Counted from the stretch's first letter, positions 15,974 to 25,320 are shown. The stretch is 64,000 nucleotides of DNA from DATJGF01 sp035495315 (GCA_035495315.1 DATJGF010000180.1:18211-82210), one strand, 5' to 3'. Notes: generated by a model from the sequence alone, not told the origin. Program-made: numbers and translations.

Positions 15974-18130
15974 ATGTCTCCCAAACGTAAGAAAAATCCC
16001 AATCAACCCGAGTTGCCCATCCAGGACGCGCCGGATACAACTCCGGGCGAGGTCCATGCCGCTCCGCCACCACCCAATGGCAAGGGGGATAAAAAACCCA
16101 AGCCCGCCACCAACGGCAATGGCGAAACCCACGTGCTTGCCGAGAAGGTCGCAACTACTGCGCCTCCGCGCCCGTTCGTTCCCGGCAAGATCGAGTTGCC
16201 GCTCCATCACCGCGTCAATCGCAGCTTCCTGGATTATGCCTCGTACGTCATTCGCGACCGCGCCATCCCGCATATCGCCGATGGCCTGAAACCTGTTCAG
16301 CGCCGCATCCTCTGGGCGCTGCATCGCATCGATGACGGCCGGTTCATGAAAGTCGCCAACGTTACCGGCGAGACCATGAAGTACCACCCCCATGGCAACG
16401 CATCCATTGATGATGCGTTGGTCGTATTGGCCAATAAAAGGTACCTAATCGAAGGCCAGGGAAATTTCGGCAATATCTTCACTGGCGACCCTGCGGCGGC
16501 CCCGCGCTATATCGAATGCCGCCTTACGGAGTTGGCTCGCACCGAACTTTTTAATGATGAAATCACCGAGCTGGTGCCGAGCTATGATGGTCGCAACAAA
16601 GAGCCAATCACGCTCCCTTGCAAGCTCCCCTTGCTGCTGATGCTCGGAACCGAAGGCATCGCCGTCGGCATGACCTCGCGGATTTTGCCACACAATTTCC
16701 CTGAATTGATCGAGGCCCAGATCGCGATCCTCAAAAAGCAGCCGTTCAAATGTTTGCCCGATTTCCAGACCGGCGGCTTGATGGATGCGCGCGGCTACAA
16801 AGATGGCGCCGGCGAAATCAAGGTGCGCGCCAAAATTAAAATCAAAGATGAATCGACCGTCCTGATCAAAGAAATCCCGCCGTCGACCACCACCGATTCC
16901 TTGATCGGCTCCATTGAAGACGCCTCTCGCAAGGGCAAAATCAAAATCAAGAGCGTCAACGATTTCACCGCCGAGGAAGTCGAAATCGAGGTCAAAGCCC
17001 CAAGCGGCGTCAGCGCTGAACAATTGGTGGACGCCCTCTATGCCTTTACCGATTGCGAAGTCACCATCGCCAGCCGGATCGTCGTCATCAAAGACAACCG
17101 TCCGGTCGAGCTGACGGTCTCGGACGTGTTGCGCGAGAACACGACGCAACTCGTCGAGATCCTCAAACGCGAGCTTCAGCTCAAAGAAGCCAAACTCCAG
17201 GATGAGCTGCATTTCCGCACCCTGGAACGCATTTTCATCGAGGAACGCATCTATAAAAAAATTGAACAGTCCAAGACCAACGAAGCGGTCCTCTCGGCTG
17301 TGCATGACGGCTTCAAACCGTTCCGCAAGCAGCTTCTTCGCGAACTGGCCGATGCCGATATCGACCGCCTGTTACAAGTGCGCATCCGCCGCATCTCGCT
17401 CTTCGATATCAACAAGCACCGCGAAGAGATGGACACGGTAAAAGCGGACCTCGATGAGACTCGGAAACAGCTGAAGGGACTGACCAAATACGTCATCGGC
17501 CGCCTGGAAGCGCTGCTGGCAAAATACCGGGCACTTTACCCGCGGCTGACCAAATCGAGCCGGTACGATGAAGTCGACGCGCGCGAGGTTGCGTTCAAGG
17601 CCTTCAAAGTCGCCTACGACCGCGAATCCGGGTATCTCGGGCACAAGGTATCCGGGGAGGAATTCCGCGTCGATTGCACCAAATTCGACAAACTCCTCAT
17701 TGTGTTCCGCGATGGTCACTACCAGGTCGTCGAGCTTCCGGAAAAGCTGTTCGTCGGTCCCGACGTGGTCTATTGCGGGCTGCCCGAACGCGAGCGGGTC
17801 TTCACTTGCGCCTACACCAATCGTGAAGCGACCTATCTCAAACGGTTCACCTTCGGCGGAACTATTCTGAACAAAATCTATCACTGCATCCCGCCCAAAT
17901 CGAAGGTGCTGTTTTTCGAAACCGATACACCCGCAGAGCTTTACATCAGGTACAAACCCGCTCCATATCAGAAGATAAATCAACAAACCTGCAATCCGGC
18001 TGAGGTCGAAGTGAAAGGCCCGAAAACGCGTGGTCGTCAGATCTCGATCAAGGACGTCTCCTCAATTAACAGCAAGCCGTCCCGCGGCTGGGATCCCGAG
18101 GCCGCAACCACCAAACTCCAATTTACCTGA
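15974..18130 (+). CDS. parC: DNA topoisomerase IV subunit A
   Basis: The 718-residue protein has the GyrA/ParC breakage-reunion domain. It shows DYASYVIRDRAIPHIADGLK (about 87-106), PVQRRILWAL, the MKYHPHG motif and the catalytic Tyr179 in PRYIECRL. A coiled-coil tower follows (about 400-520), then a shortened C-terminal region (about 540-718) with few clear GyrA-box propeller blades. Residues 1-70 form an unusual Pro/Lys/Asn-rich, probably disordered extension (QPELPIQDAPDTTPG). It pairs with ParE just upstream. The 500-bp gap between them holds a dead PIN gene and a duplicated hairpin. The C-terminal domain is shorter than in GyrA, as in ParC. Confidence 0.92.
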   Translation: MSPKRKKNPNQPELPIQDAPDTTPGEVHAAPPPPNGKGDKKPKPATNGNGETHVLAEKVATTAPPRPFVPGKIELPLHHRVNRSFLDYASYVIRDRAIPHIADGLKPVQRRILWALHRIDDGRFMKVANVTGETMKYHPHGNASIDDALVVLANKRYLIEGQGNFGNIFTGDPAAAPRYIECRLTELARTELFNDEITELVPSYDGRNKEPITLPCKLPLLLMLGTEGIAVGMTSRILPHNFPELIEAQIAILKKQPFKCLPDFQTGGLMDARGYKDGAGEIKVRAKIKIKDESTVLIKEIPPSTTTDSLIGSIEDASRKGKIKIKSVNDFTAEEVEIEVKAPSGVSAEQLVDALYAFTDCEVTIASRIVVIKDNRPVELTVSDVLRENTTQLVEILKRELQLKEAKLQDELHFRTLERIFIEERIYKKIEQSKTNEAVLSAVHDGFKPFRKQLLRELADADIDRLLQVRIRRISLFDINKHREEMDTVKADLDETRKQLKGLTKYVIGRLEALLAKYRALYPRLTKSSRYDEVDAREVAFKAFKVAYDRESGYLGHKVSGEEFRVDCTKFDKLLIVFRDGHYQVVELPEKLFVGPDVVYCGLPERERVFTCAYTNREATYLKRFTFGGTILNKIYHCIPPKSKVLFFETDTPAELYIRYKPAPYQKINQQTCNPAEVEVKGPKTRGRQISIKDVSSINSKPSRGWDPEAATTKLQFT

Positions 18131-18171
18131 CCTGCAGTTCCGTTAGACCGCGCAGGTAGATCCATTGGTAG

Positions 18172-18192
18172 GGCCCGCTCGCCCAGCGGGCC
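18172..18192. terminator. GC hairpin between convergent parC and a secreted-protein gene
   Basis: GGCCCGCT (18172-18179) and AGCGGGCC (18185-18192) form a perfect 8-bp stem with a 5-base loop. Flanking GGTAGG/CGACCTA bases extend the pairing loosely. It lies between convergent stops at 18130 and 18220. There is no U-tract. Confidence 0.5.
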
Positions 18193-18219
18193 GACCTATC
18201 CCATCATTCTTAAAACGCT

Positions 18220-18684
18220 TTAGCGCGTGACTACGTAAATCGGCACGTTTGAAGGCGATCGAGTCACTAGCACGATTGGTGGTACAGGTGCAACGCCCGT
18301 CGCGAGCACCTTTGTCTGAACACCAGGCTCGTAGTTATAAGGCTCTGGATCTCGCACCCAATGCCCCACTCCGGGCGAACTCGGAACCCAATATACGGCC
18401 TGCTCAAACGTCTGCACCGCAGGAACCGCTGTCGCCGGCGCCGACTGGCTCGGCTGAGGGTTGGAATAGTGCGGCTGCGGGTAGTAGCCGTACGGGTACG
18501 CCGGCGGCGCATAGACGTAGGTTGGAGATGAATGAGCCGAGGCTGCGCTGGCGATGGCAATTCCGGCCCCCAACGCCAACGGCCACAAAGGCCAGAACCC
18601 ATAGCAGCCCCCATGCGCGCGCACGTTGCCGGTGCTGCTGGAAAGTGTGAGTGCGATGCCAAGAATGAGTGCGATCCGTTTCAT
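18220..18684 (-). CDS. Secreted Pro/Tyr-rich protein of unknown function
   Basis: About 154 residues from ATG 18684, with a Sec signal peptide (MKRIALILGIALTLSSSTG...RAHG). A short hydrophobic Gly/Ala segment follows (about 37-52), then a Tyr/Pro-rich low-complexity stretch (YVYAPPAYPYGYYPQPHYSN) and a C-terminal region with EQAVYWVPSSPGVGHWVRDP. The VYWVxxxxGxGHWV phrase is reminiscent of small envelope proteins with a glycine-zipper or YXWV motif, but I cannot assign a family. It lies alone between parC and a palindromic repeat. The longer frame start at 18777 would place junk before the signal peptide. Confidence 0.7.
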   Translation of the reverse strand: MKRIALILGIALTLSSSTGNVRAHGGCYGFWPLWPLALGAGIAIASAASAHSSPTYVYAPPAYPYGYYPQPHYSNPQPSQSAPATAVPAVQTFEQAVYWVPSSPGVGHWVRDPEPYNYEPGVQTKVLATGVAPVPPIVLVTRSPSNVPIYVVTR

Positions 18685-18782
18685 AGTCGAACTTTCGTCA
18701 ATAAATATTACCCCAATTTGGCCTATTGGCAAAGGGGATAGCGTATAAGGATTTGGGGAAATGAAGCCTCTTTTCATGAACC

Positions 18783-18870
18783 TGTAGGAGACGGCGTGAG
18801 GGGACTCCGACCGCTTCGATTTTCCGCCCTGCGGAGAGCTGGTCAGGGTCTCCTCATTTCGTCTCCTACA
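18783..18870. repeat. Interspersed palindromic repeat, copy B
   Basis: TGTAGGAGACGGCGTGAGGG opens the element and CTCCTCATTTCGTCTCCTACA closes it (an 88-bp palindrome; with flanking CC/GG it spans 18781-18872). The ends match copies at 1153-1268 and 60826-60922. It lies between divergent genes (starts 18684 minus and 19009 plus), so it is not just a terminator. Confidence 0.8.
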
Positions 18871-19008
18871 GGCGCAAGGGGTAATCCGATAGATCGAGAA
18901 CGGCGCGACGTTCGAATATTGACCTGGTTTGATTCGTCATTCCCTCCGAAACGGGCTTGTCGCCGCACGTAGTTTTGATTAAAAATTGCGGGTCAAACTT
19001 TAATTCTA

Positions 19009-19731
19009 ATGAAAATATTTCAAAATCGGTTGCTGTCAGTTTCAGTTGTCCGTTCGCTTCGCTCGGGTCTGGTCTTGCTTGGCTTCCTTATCGCTCAGGT
19101 CTCATTCGCCGCTGATGCCCCGGCAGGCGGAGATATGGTTCCTCTCAATTTGAAACTGCCGGCACCCGCATTTAAAGGGACTCCCAAGGACATCCAGCTC
19201 AGCGCGTATGTCGAGCCGCTTTCTGACAAGCCTCGTCCTCCGATGATGGTCCCCGCTGGACTCAAGAATATCGCCAAGGAGGCGAAAGTGACCGCCAGCG
19301 ACAAGAACGCCACCGCCGATGCGCTGGCCAAGATTATCGATGGCGACAAGGAAGCTTCCGAAGAAAGCATCATCTATTTGCGCAAAGGGACGCAGTGGGT
19401 CGAGCTGGATTTCGGCAGCCCGCAAGAGATCTTCGCAGTGGTGGTCTGGCATGCGCACAATTCCGCCAAGGTTTACCATGCGGTGATCGTCCAAGCTTCG
19501 GATGACCAGGATTTCATCCAAAACGTGAAGACGGTCTTCAGCAACGACCAGGAAAATAAATCCGGCTTGGGAGTCGGCAGCGATCGCGAATACTTTGAAA
19601 CTCACGAAGGCAAGCTCATCAACACCAAAGGGGTCAAAGCCCGCTATCTGCGCTTTTATTCCAAGGGCAGCACCGAAAGCGCGCTCAACGAATACACCGA
19701 GATCGAAGTATACGGTCGGCCTGCAAAATGA
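19009..19731 (+). CDS. Secreted discoidin (F5/8 type C)-like protein
   Basis: The 240-residue protein has a signal peptide (about 1-35, ending near SFAADAPAGG). A linker of about 60 residues follows, then a beta-sandwich of discoidin type (about 92-240): ALAKIIDGDKEA, WVELDFGSPQEIFAVVVWHAH and ARYLRFYSKGSTESALNEYTEIEVYG. Such domains bind carbohydrate or other surface ligands, and the protein is likely periplasmic or surface-exposed. No catalytic domain is attached. It is followed after 79 bp by a glycosyltransferase-like membrane protein in the same direction, so the two may share a transcript. Confidence 0.85.
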   Translation: MKIFQNRLLSVSVVRSLRSGLVLLGFLIAQVSFAADAPAGGDMVPLNLKLPAPAFKGTPKDIQLSAYVEPLSDKPRPPMMVPAGLKNIAKEAKVTASDKNATADALAKIIDGDKEASEESIIYLRKGTQWVELDFGSPQEIFAVVVWHAHNSAKVYHAVIVQASDDQDFIQNVKTVFSNDQENKSGLGVGSDREYFETHEGKLINTKGVKARYLRFYSKGSTESALNEYTEIEVYGRPAK

Positions 19732-19810
19732 TCCGCCGATGGCTCGCCTGTGATTTTTCTCCGTCGTCTGATGAGAACCTAATCCCGGAGGACGGAGGAA
19801 AGTCGCCTGA

Positions 19811-21373
19811 ATGAACAGGTGGTCCTCCGTCGCGCTATTGGTCGCGCTAGTCGTAGCGATCGGCTTGCGTTGGCCTCGACTGGATGAGCGGCCGATGCAC
19901 AATGACGAGGCCGTCAACGCAATTAAATTCGGTGAGCTTTGGCAACATGGCCACTATAAGTACGACCCGAACGAGCATCATGGGCCATCGCTTATTTATG
20001 CGACCGCGATCGTCAGCCGTCTAACTGCTGCGCCGGATCTCCAGGACTTCTCTGACCAGCGCCTTCGTTGGGTGACCGTGCTCTTTGGGCTCGGGTTGAT
20101 TGGCCTGCTGCCGTTAGTCATCGATGGCCTCGGCCGATTCGCCACCGTTTGGGCCGCAGCCTTCACCGCTACCTCGCCCGCCCTGGTCTTTTACAGCCGC
20201 TATTACATACACGAGCTGTTGTTGGTCTTCTTTACCTTTCTGGCTCTCGCCGCCGGGTGGCGGTACTGGCGTTCCCGGCAATTAGGCTGGATCCTCCTGG
20301 CGGGCGCGGCGCTGGCTTTAATGGATGCCACCAAAGAAACATTCGTGATCACCCTGGCCGCCGCAGCTGCCGCTGTCGTCATCAACCAGGCTTGGAATCG
20401 GTATGTCGATGCCAGCGGATTCCCGGTCTCTGCACCGCGTTTGAATTTGTGGCATTTGGGGGCCGGCTTCGGAGTTTGGGTCGTTGTAGCTGCTCTACTC
20501 TTTTCCTCCTTTTTCAGCAACTCCGCCGGCCCCCTGGATTCCTTGCGCACTTATGGCGCGTGGTTTGGTCGCGCCGCCGGCGATTCGCCCCACATCCATA
20601 GTTGGACGTTTTACCTGCATCGCTTGCTGTGGTTTCATCCCGCCAAAGGCCCGGTTTTTAGCGAGGCACTGATTTTAATCCTGGCGTTGATCGCGGCGAT
20701 TGCCGGTTTCAGAAGACAACGATTGTCAGGGGCCAATGCCAGCCTGATCCGTTTTCTCGCGCTATATGCTTTTATCCTCTGCGTAATTTACAGCCTGCTC
20801 CCGTACAAGACCCCATGGTGTTTGCTCACGTTTTGGCATGCGATGATTCTCCTGGCTGGAGTCGGTGTTGCGGTCGTTGTTAGGCCACTGCGATGGGCCC
20901 GGTCGCGGATGGTTTTGAATTGGCTCTTCTTGGCGGGTGCGGGTCTTTTGGCGGTCGAATCCTGGGCCGCTAGCGTCACGTATGCTTCCGATCAACGTAA
21001 TCCTTACGTCTACGCGCAGACTTCGAAGGATATTCTGAAGCTCGTTTCCAAGGTCGACGCGTTGGCAACTGTCTCTTCTGATTCCACAAGCATGTTGATT
21101 AAGGTGATGGCTCCCGATCAGGATTACTGGCCGTTGCCGTGGTATCTGCGCCGGTTTGAGCGCGTCGGTTGGTGGGACCGGGTCCCGGAGGATCCATTCG
21201 CGCCGGTGATGATCGTATCAGCCGGCCTGCACGCGCGCCTGGACGAGAAGGGCACACACTTGATGGTCGGCTATTTTCAATTGCGGCCTGAGGTCTTTTT
21301 CGAGCTGTACGTCGAAAAAGCGCTGTGGTCGACGTGGCTGGCGAAGCGGCCGCCGCAGCCTGACAATTCTTAA
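19811..21373 (+). CDS. TIGR03663-type glycosyltransferase-like membrane protein (GT39/Agl23-like)
   Basis: The 520-residue protein has 10-12 predicted transmembrane helices. The first loop carries DERPMHNDEAVNAIKFGELW and KYDPNEHHGPSLIY, the PMT/GT39-like acidic signature (HNDEA) characteristic of TIGR03663. Members sit near lipid-linked sugar pathways; archaeal relatives are called Agl23. It probably transfers a polyprenyl-phosphate sugar to an envelope acceptor, but neither donor nor acceptor is known. The C-terminal 100 residues are soluble (DILKLVSKVDALATVSSDST...). The ATG at 19811 directly precedes the first helix. Confidence 0.87.
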   Translation: MNRWSSVALLVALVVAIGLRWPRLDERPMHNDEAVNAIKFGELWQHGHYKYDPNEHHGPSLIYATAIVSRLTAAPDLQDFSDQRLRWVTVLFGLGLIGLLPLVIDGLGRFATVWAAAFTATSPALVFYSRYYIHELLLVFFTFLALAAGWRYWRSRQLGWILLAGAALALMDATKETFVITLAAAAAAVVINQAWNRYVDASGFPVSAPRLNLWHLGAGFGVWVVVAALLFSSFFSNSAGPLDSLRTYGAWFGRAAGDSPHIHSWTFYLHRLLWFHPAKGPVFSEALILILALIAAIAGFRRQRLSGANASLIRFLALYAFILCVIYSLLPYKTPWCLLTFWHAMILLAGVGVAVVVRPLRWARSRMVLNWLFLAGAGLLAVESWAASVTYASDQRNPYVYAQTSKDILKLVSKVDALATVSSDSTSMLIKVMAPDQDYWPLPWYLRRFERVGWWDRVPEDPFAPVMIVSAGLHARLDEKGTHLMVGYFQLRPEVFFELYVEKALWSTWLAKRPPQPDNS

Positions 21374-21501
21374 AGTCAGCGACTGACAAATTGCACAAAC
21401 GTTTTCTAATATTTTCATTAATCCTGCCTTTGCCGGGTCTTGACATTTCGGACAGAAGGCGGAAGTTGTAGCGAACATTTCCATTTGGAAAAGGGGCATC
21501 G

Positions 21502-21702
21502 ATGAAAAGGATCATCTTGCTGTTTGCTCTCGCAGGTTTAACAACCAGTTGCGCCTGGCTCAGACCTGACAGGTCCGGTAGCGGTAACTTAAGCGCTGAT
21601 ATCGTCGGCCCGGACTCCGGTCCGGCTCGAGGGACCACAGGTGTCAGTTCCGGTGCTGATTCCGCTCCCGGTGTTACGGGTAGCGATCTGGCTCCGCCCT
21701 AA
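21502..21702 (+). CDS. Small lipoprotein
   Basis: The 66-residue protein starts MKRIILLFALAGLTTSCAWL. It has a lipobox (LTTSC, Cys17), so the mature protein is about 50 residues, Gly/Ser/Ala-rich and probably disordered. Such small lipoproteins are often membrane-tethered spacers; no function can be given. Its stop at 21700-21702 overlaps a 7-bp inverted repeat (AAGAACT...AGTTCTT, 21702-21720) shared with the convergent gene's end, a possible shared terminator. Confidence 0.7.
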   Translation: MKRIILLFALAGLTTSCAWLRPDRSGSGNLSADIVGPDSGPARGTTGVSSGADSAPGVTGSDLAPP

Positions 21703-21711
21703 AGAACTTAA

Positions 21712-22566
21712 TCAGTTCTTGATCGCCCTCTGTTGCAGAATTACTTCCGAAGGCGAGACCGCCAGCGTGCCCAATGCCGCCAACAGTGGCCCGTTGGTTT
21801 CGCGTTGCGCCTTAACCCGGACCTTATACTTGCCGGCCGGAAGCGCGCGTTTAAATTCCTGGTCCTGACCGAAACAAAGGATCGTTCCGTCTTCGCGCTC
21901 AACCCGCCATTGCTGCACCTGGACGGGAGCGGTGGTATCGTTGGTCCAATGGACGAAGAGTTTTACCTCGATTTGGTGGTTCGCCAGAACTTTTGGAACA
22001 GGGTGCGCGGTCATCGCTAACGGTTCGCCGCCGACAGTCCCGGCGGAAGCCAGTGCGGTATGCGCGCTCAGCTCCGGCCCCTTAACCTTCTCAGATGCCG
22101 CTTGATTATTGTCGCTGCGCTTCGCCGACATTTCCAATTCGACAACATTAGTGACTGGAACATTAACCCAGTTGGTCCGCAGGACCAACACCGTGTTCCA
22201 GTTCGTCAGGTGCAACGTCTTAAAATTCGTTTTATACGCGGCGACAAAATTCGTCTGGTAAGCGGCAACCAAATTGGTTTGGAAGACATCTACGGCAATG
22301 TGATTCGTCATGAAGCGGGTGACTCGGTTGGTGTTGTAGACAGAGACAACGTTGGTCCAGTACTTGTCGACCCAATTTGTGTGGTAACGATTTACAAAAT
22401 GGTTGGCGGGCGCTTTGACCTCGATAACATTTGTTATCCACTGGTCAACCCAGTTGGTCGTCGCAACGGTAATTTCCTTCGTAACCCCAGGCAGCACCGG
22501 CGTTCCAATCGCAATTAGCAGAACCAGCCACCTGGCCGCGTGTGAGAATCCGAGTGTGTGTTTCAT
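21712..22566 (-). CDS. Secreted protein with TN-octapeptide repeats
   Basis: The 284-residue protein begins with a signal peptide (about 1-30). Residues about 36-145 are built from roughly twelve units of about 8 residues starting Thr-Asn followed by an aromatic or hydrophobic residue and Val: TNWVDQWI, TNWVDKYW, TNVVSVYN, TNRVTRFM, TNLVAAYQ, TNFVAAYK and TNWVNVPV. The C-terminal half (about 190-284) is a beta-rich domain (VKLFVHWTNDTTAPVQVQQW, VEREDGTILCFGQ, KVRVKAQRETNG). The regular repeat suggests a beta-solenoid or extended amphipathic strand. I do not recognise a named family. It converges with the small lipoprotein gene. Confidence 0.85.
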   Translation of the reverse strand: MKHTLGFSHAARWLVLLIAIGTPVLPGVTKEITVATTNWVDQWITNVIEVKAPANHFVNRYHTNWVDKYWTNVVSVYNTNRVTRFMTNHIAVDVFQTNLVAAYQTNFVAAYKTNFKTLHLTNWNTVLVLRTNWVNVPVTNVVELEMSAKRSDNNQAASEKVKGPELSAHTALASAGTVGGEPLAMTAHPVPKVLANHQIEVKLFVHWTNDTTAPVQVQQWRVEREDGTILCFGQDQEFKRALPAGKYKVRVKAQRETNGPLLAALGTLAVSPSEVILQQRAIKN

Positions 22567-23394
22567 GCTGCCGGTTGAAACAGCAGAGGAGATGCCACCT
22601 TGACCTGTATCAGACTTCAGAGAGACTGCTTACAATATCAACCATGTTTCTTCGTAAGACCTTGCTGACGTCTGTTTTTGGCACTCAGCATCAGGCCCCC
22701 GCCAGGGATGTGTTCGTTGCAACACGCGGATTCCACAACGCCCAACTCTCCCTGGCGAGGCACCTTATTGCATGGTTTCCCGGCACCACCTTCAACCTGG
22801 GGAGCCGGACCATTATTGTTTTCCGCGGGGGAAAACAAAATCGCGACTGGCGATTGCACCTCAGCTCGGGTTGCCAGTCTGAAATTCCTCAGTCGCTTCA
22901 AGAGTCTTTTCCTGATAACTCAGCAACGGACGAGGAGCAGCAAAGAGTTCCAGGGTCAAGCCTCCAGCTATGAGCGCCATGATGCTGAGCGCGACGTCTA
23001 TCATGGCTCAACGTCAGCAACCTTGATGCCATCACTTGGTACACGCGCTGCACACCGACCTTTGCAGCCTGCGGCTCGACTCACATCCTAACAGCGTAAG
23101 CAGATCTTCTTCGGGAAATCAGCAGGCAGCAATCGTTGGCGATCTATCCTGATGCGTTCATTCGGCGGCAATACCCCGGCTCAAGCTCAACCGAAGCTCC
23201 CGCCGAATTGCAGAGTGTCCAGATTCTTGACGGTCGCTGTCTTGACGAGACATTTTTTCTATTTTGACGCTCAAATAGCGACACGCTAAAAGCCTTAGCG
23301 CGATCATTGCCCGACTACTAAGCTGAAACTGCAAAAACTGAGCACGCCCTGAGGAACGGTCCTAAATGGCCCCGCAATCGAAAAACGCAGCGTA
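22567..23394. other. 828-bp intergenic stretch, no supported gene; TTGACG triplet near its end
   Basis: A few open frames of 60-140 codons exist, but none has a ribosome site, signal peptide or domain. TTGACG occurs three times (23227-23232, 23242-23247, 23264-23269), which may mark a -35 element or an activator-binding repeat for the transporter gene that follows. GC here is similar to the rest of the window. Confidence 0.5.
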
Positions 23395-24726
23395 ATGAGC
23401 ACCAACAGCGAGCCCACGTTCGTGCGTATGGTCCACCCGCCAGGGTTTCGGCTCCGCCGCGGCCTCAACTGGGCGTCACTGGGGTTGCTCTATACCTCCT
23501 TTTACATGTGCCGCTACAATTTCTCGATCGCCAACAAGTCGATCAGTCAGGAATTCGGGTTTACGCGGGCGCAAATGGGTTCGATCATAACGACGGCACT
23601 TTTTGCTTATGCCTGCGGGCAGATTATCAATGGCTTGCTGACGGATCGGTTGGGCGGGAAGCGCGCGATGCTCATTGGCGCGGCGGGGACTGTCACGATG
23701 AACCTCCTCTTTGGGGCGGCCTCTTTTGTGGGGATGCTTGGTCTTTTCGTCGCCATTCGTGGACTCGATGGGTACCTGCAAGCTTTTGGCGCTCCCGGCA
23801 TGGTAAAAATAAATGCGGCCTGGTTCGCCCGACGTGAGCGCGGTCGATTCTCCGGAATCTTCGGCTTTGTCATAAATCTCGGCCGATTCGGCATATTTAA
23901 TTTCGGTCCAGCATTGTTAGCGGGTTTCTCGCTGTTGGGTCTGATTACTGTTCCGCCGCTGCATTGGAGATGGCTATTCTGGGCGCCCTCGGCCGTTTGC
24001 GCGGCGGTCGCGGTTTTCATGGCATTTGCTGTCGCCGAAACACCGGAAGAGGCCGGGTATCCGGGGGTTGTCCCGGACGACACGGACACGCAAGGCGCGG
24101 GTGTTCAAACCAACATCGCGCAGGTGATAGGTCGTATCACGCGCAACCCGGTTGTTTGGATTACGGCTTGCGCCTATGCCTGCACCGGTGCGGTGCGGCA
24201 GGCCGTCGATCAATGGTTTCCCCGTTATATGCAGGAGAGTTTTAGCGTCGACCTCAACTCTACCAGCTTCAAGTTCCTGGCATTTCTGATTCCATTCGTC
24301 GCCTCCGCCGGCTCCCTTACTTCCGGTTATGTTTCCGATATTTTCTGTAAAGGCCGTCGAGCGCCGGTGGCGGCGGTCCTCTATTTTTCCGAGACGGCGA
24401 TTATACTCCTGGCCGCCCAATTCCACAGTCTGACAGCCGCGACTGTCTCCTTCATCCTCATCTCGTTCACGGCCAACTCGACTCACTCGATTCTCGGGTC
24501 AGCGGCCCCGATGGATATCGGTGGGAGGAAAATGGCCGGTTTTGCCCTCGGCCTGATCGACTCTTTCCAATATTTCGGCGGCAGTCTGGCGGGCTATTTT
24601 TTGGGACGCCTGCTGGACCAAAGTTTGGGGAACTACTTTTACTTCATGGCGCCCTTCGGCTTTATGGGCGGATTGCTGATGCTATTCGTTCGATCGGAAA
24701 TGGAGAATCCACCGGTTACCAATTGA
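23395..24726 (+). CDS. MFS transporter, organophosphate:Pi antiporter (GlpT/UhpT-like) family
   Basis: The 443-residue protein has 12 predicted transmembrane helices. The N-terminal half shows the OPA pattern: RRGLNWASLGLLYTSFYMCRYNFSIANKSI, the MFS A-motif GLLTDRLGGKRAML (about 83-96) and a Trp-Phe pair (NAAWFARRERGRFSG). OPA members swap phosphorylated sugars or glycerol-3-phosphate for phosphate across the inner membrane. Substrate residues cannot be read by eye, so glycerol-3-phosphate or hexose-phosphate uptake is only a family expectation. It stands alone, preceded by a long non-coding region that may carry regulatory sites. Confidence 0.9.
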   Translation: MSTNSEPTFVRMVHPPGFRLRRGLNWASLGLLYTSFYMCRYNFSIANKSISQEFGFTRAQMGSIITTALFAYACGQIINGLLTDRLGGKRAMLIGAAGTVTMNLLFGAASFVGMLGLFVAIRGLDGYLQAFGAPGMVKINAAWFARRERGRFSGIFGFVINLGRFGIFNFGPALLAGFSLLGLITVPPLHWRWLFWAPSAVCAAVAVFMAFAVAETPEEAGYPGVVPDDTDTQGAGVQTNIAQVIGRITRNPVVWITACAYACTGAVRQAVDQWFPRYMQESFSVDLNSTSFKFLAFLIPFVASAGSLTSGYVSDIFCKGRRAPVAAVLYFSETAIILLAAQFHSLTAATVSFILISFTANSTHSILGSAAPMDIGGRKMAGFALGLIDSFQYFGGSLAGYFLGRLLDQSLGNYFYFMAPFGFMGGLLMLFVRSEMENPPVTN

Positions 24727-24810
24727 GGGGCAGCGCACGACTCCTTCGCGCAAAGTCTACGTTGTGAATTCACCGTCGCGGCTAATACTGGCAGACCTGA
24801 AAAAAGCCGC

Positions 24811-25320
24811 CTAACGATGTCCTCTGACAAACGCAGCGATTAGGCCCAACAAGACGATGAACAAAACGAAGACCAGGGCGATAAATCGATTGCGAGCGAC
24901 GCGTTTTTCGTAACGCAGCGGGCGGAGACCTTGGATGCCCCCAGCCGCCAGGTAGCTTACCAATTTGGGGTTTGTGGTGGCCGGTCCCCGGAAGTGTTTT
25001 CGGATCCGTGCGAGCACAGCGGGCAAGTCGTATTTACGGACACCGAGTTCGTTATAATGATCGTTCGTGATAGCCGGATCTCCCCGGCCTTTCAGGCGAT
25101 CGACAGCGACTTCCTCGAAGATCGGCTCCTGGAGGGGCGCAGATTTCACGGGAGCTGGACTGACGTTTGGACTTAGCGTCTCCTGGGTCGTAGTCGAGCG
25201 TGTTTGACGCTGCAACCGGGAATCCAGCGATTTAATCTGCGCTTCGAGCGAGGCAATCTCGGCGTTCAAGGCGCGAGCACGGTCCGAGATAGGGTCGATT
25301 TTTTTGCTAAACCATGCCAT
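24811..25320 (-). CDS. Tail-anchored coiled-coil protein, downstream partner
   Basis: About 169 residues from ATG 25320 (MAWFSKKIDPISDRARALNA). An N-terminal coiled coil (about 10-38) is followed by a Pro/Thr-rich linker and a conserved-looking middle (NELGVRKYDLPAVLARIRKHF). A single C-terminal transmembrane helix (about 145-165, IALVFVLFIVLLGLIAAFV) ends two to four basic residues from the end. It would be an inner-membrane tail-anchored protein. It follows the next upstream gene by 8 bp and has the same layout (coiled coil, then C-terminal helix), so the two probably act together. The function is unknown. Confidence 0.75.
   Translation of the reverse strand: MAWFSKKIDPISDRARALNAEIASLEAQIKSLDSRLQRQTRSTTTQETLSPNVSPAPVKSAPLQEPIFEEVAVDRLKGRGDPAITNDHYNELGVRKYDLPAVLARIRKHFRGPATTNPKLVSYLAAGGIQGLRPLRYEKRVARNRFIALVFVLFIVLLGLIAAFVRGHR

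Noticed and set aside
15466..15990. 174-codon plus-strand frame between parE and parC
   Set aside because: Low-complexity translation of the hairpin repeats and the PIN remnant; overlaps the parE stop and the parC start.
16445..17305. Long minus-strand frame (286 codons) opposite parC
   Set aside because: It is the antisense of a clearly conserved gene; composition is Phe/Asp-rich mirror coding and there is no ribosome site or domain.
19102..19917. Minus-strand frame (271 codons) opposite the discoidin-like gene
   Set aside because: Spans two well supported plus-strand genes and lacks any recognisable domain.
22644..22973. Plus-strand frame of about 110 codons before the transporter gene
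   Set aside because: No signal peptide, motif or ribosome site; composition looks random.
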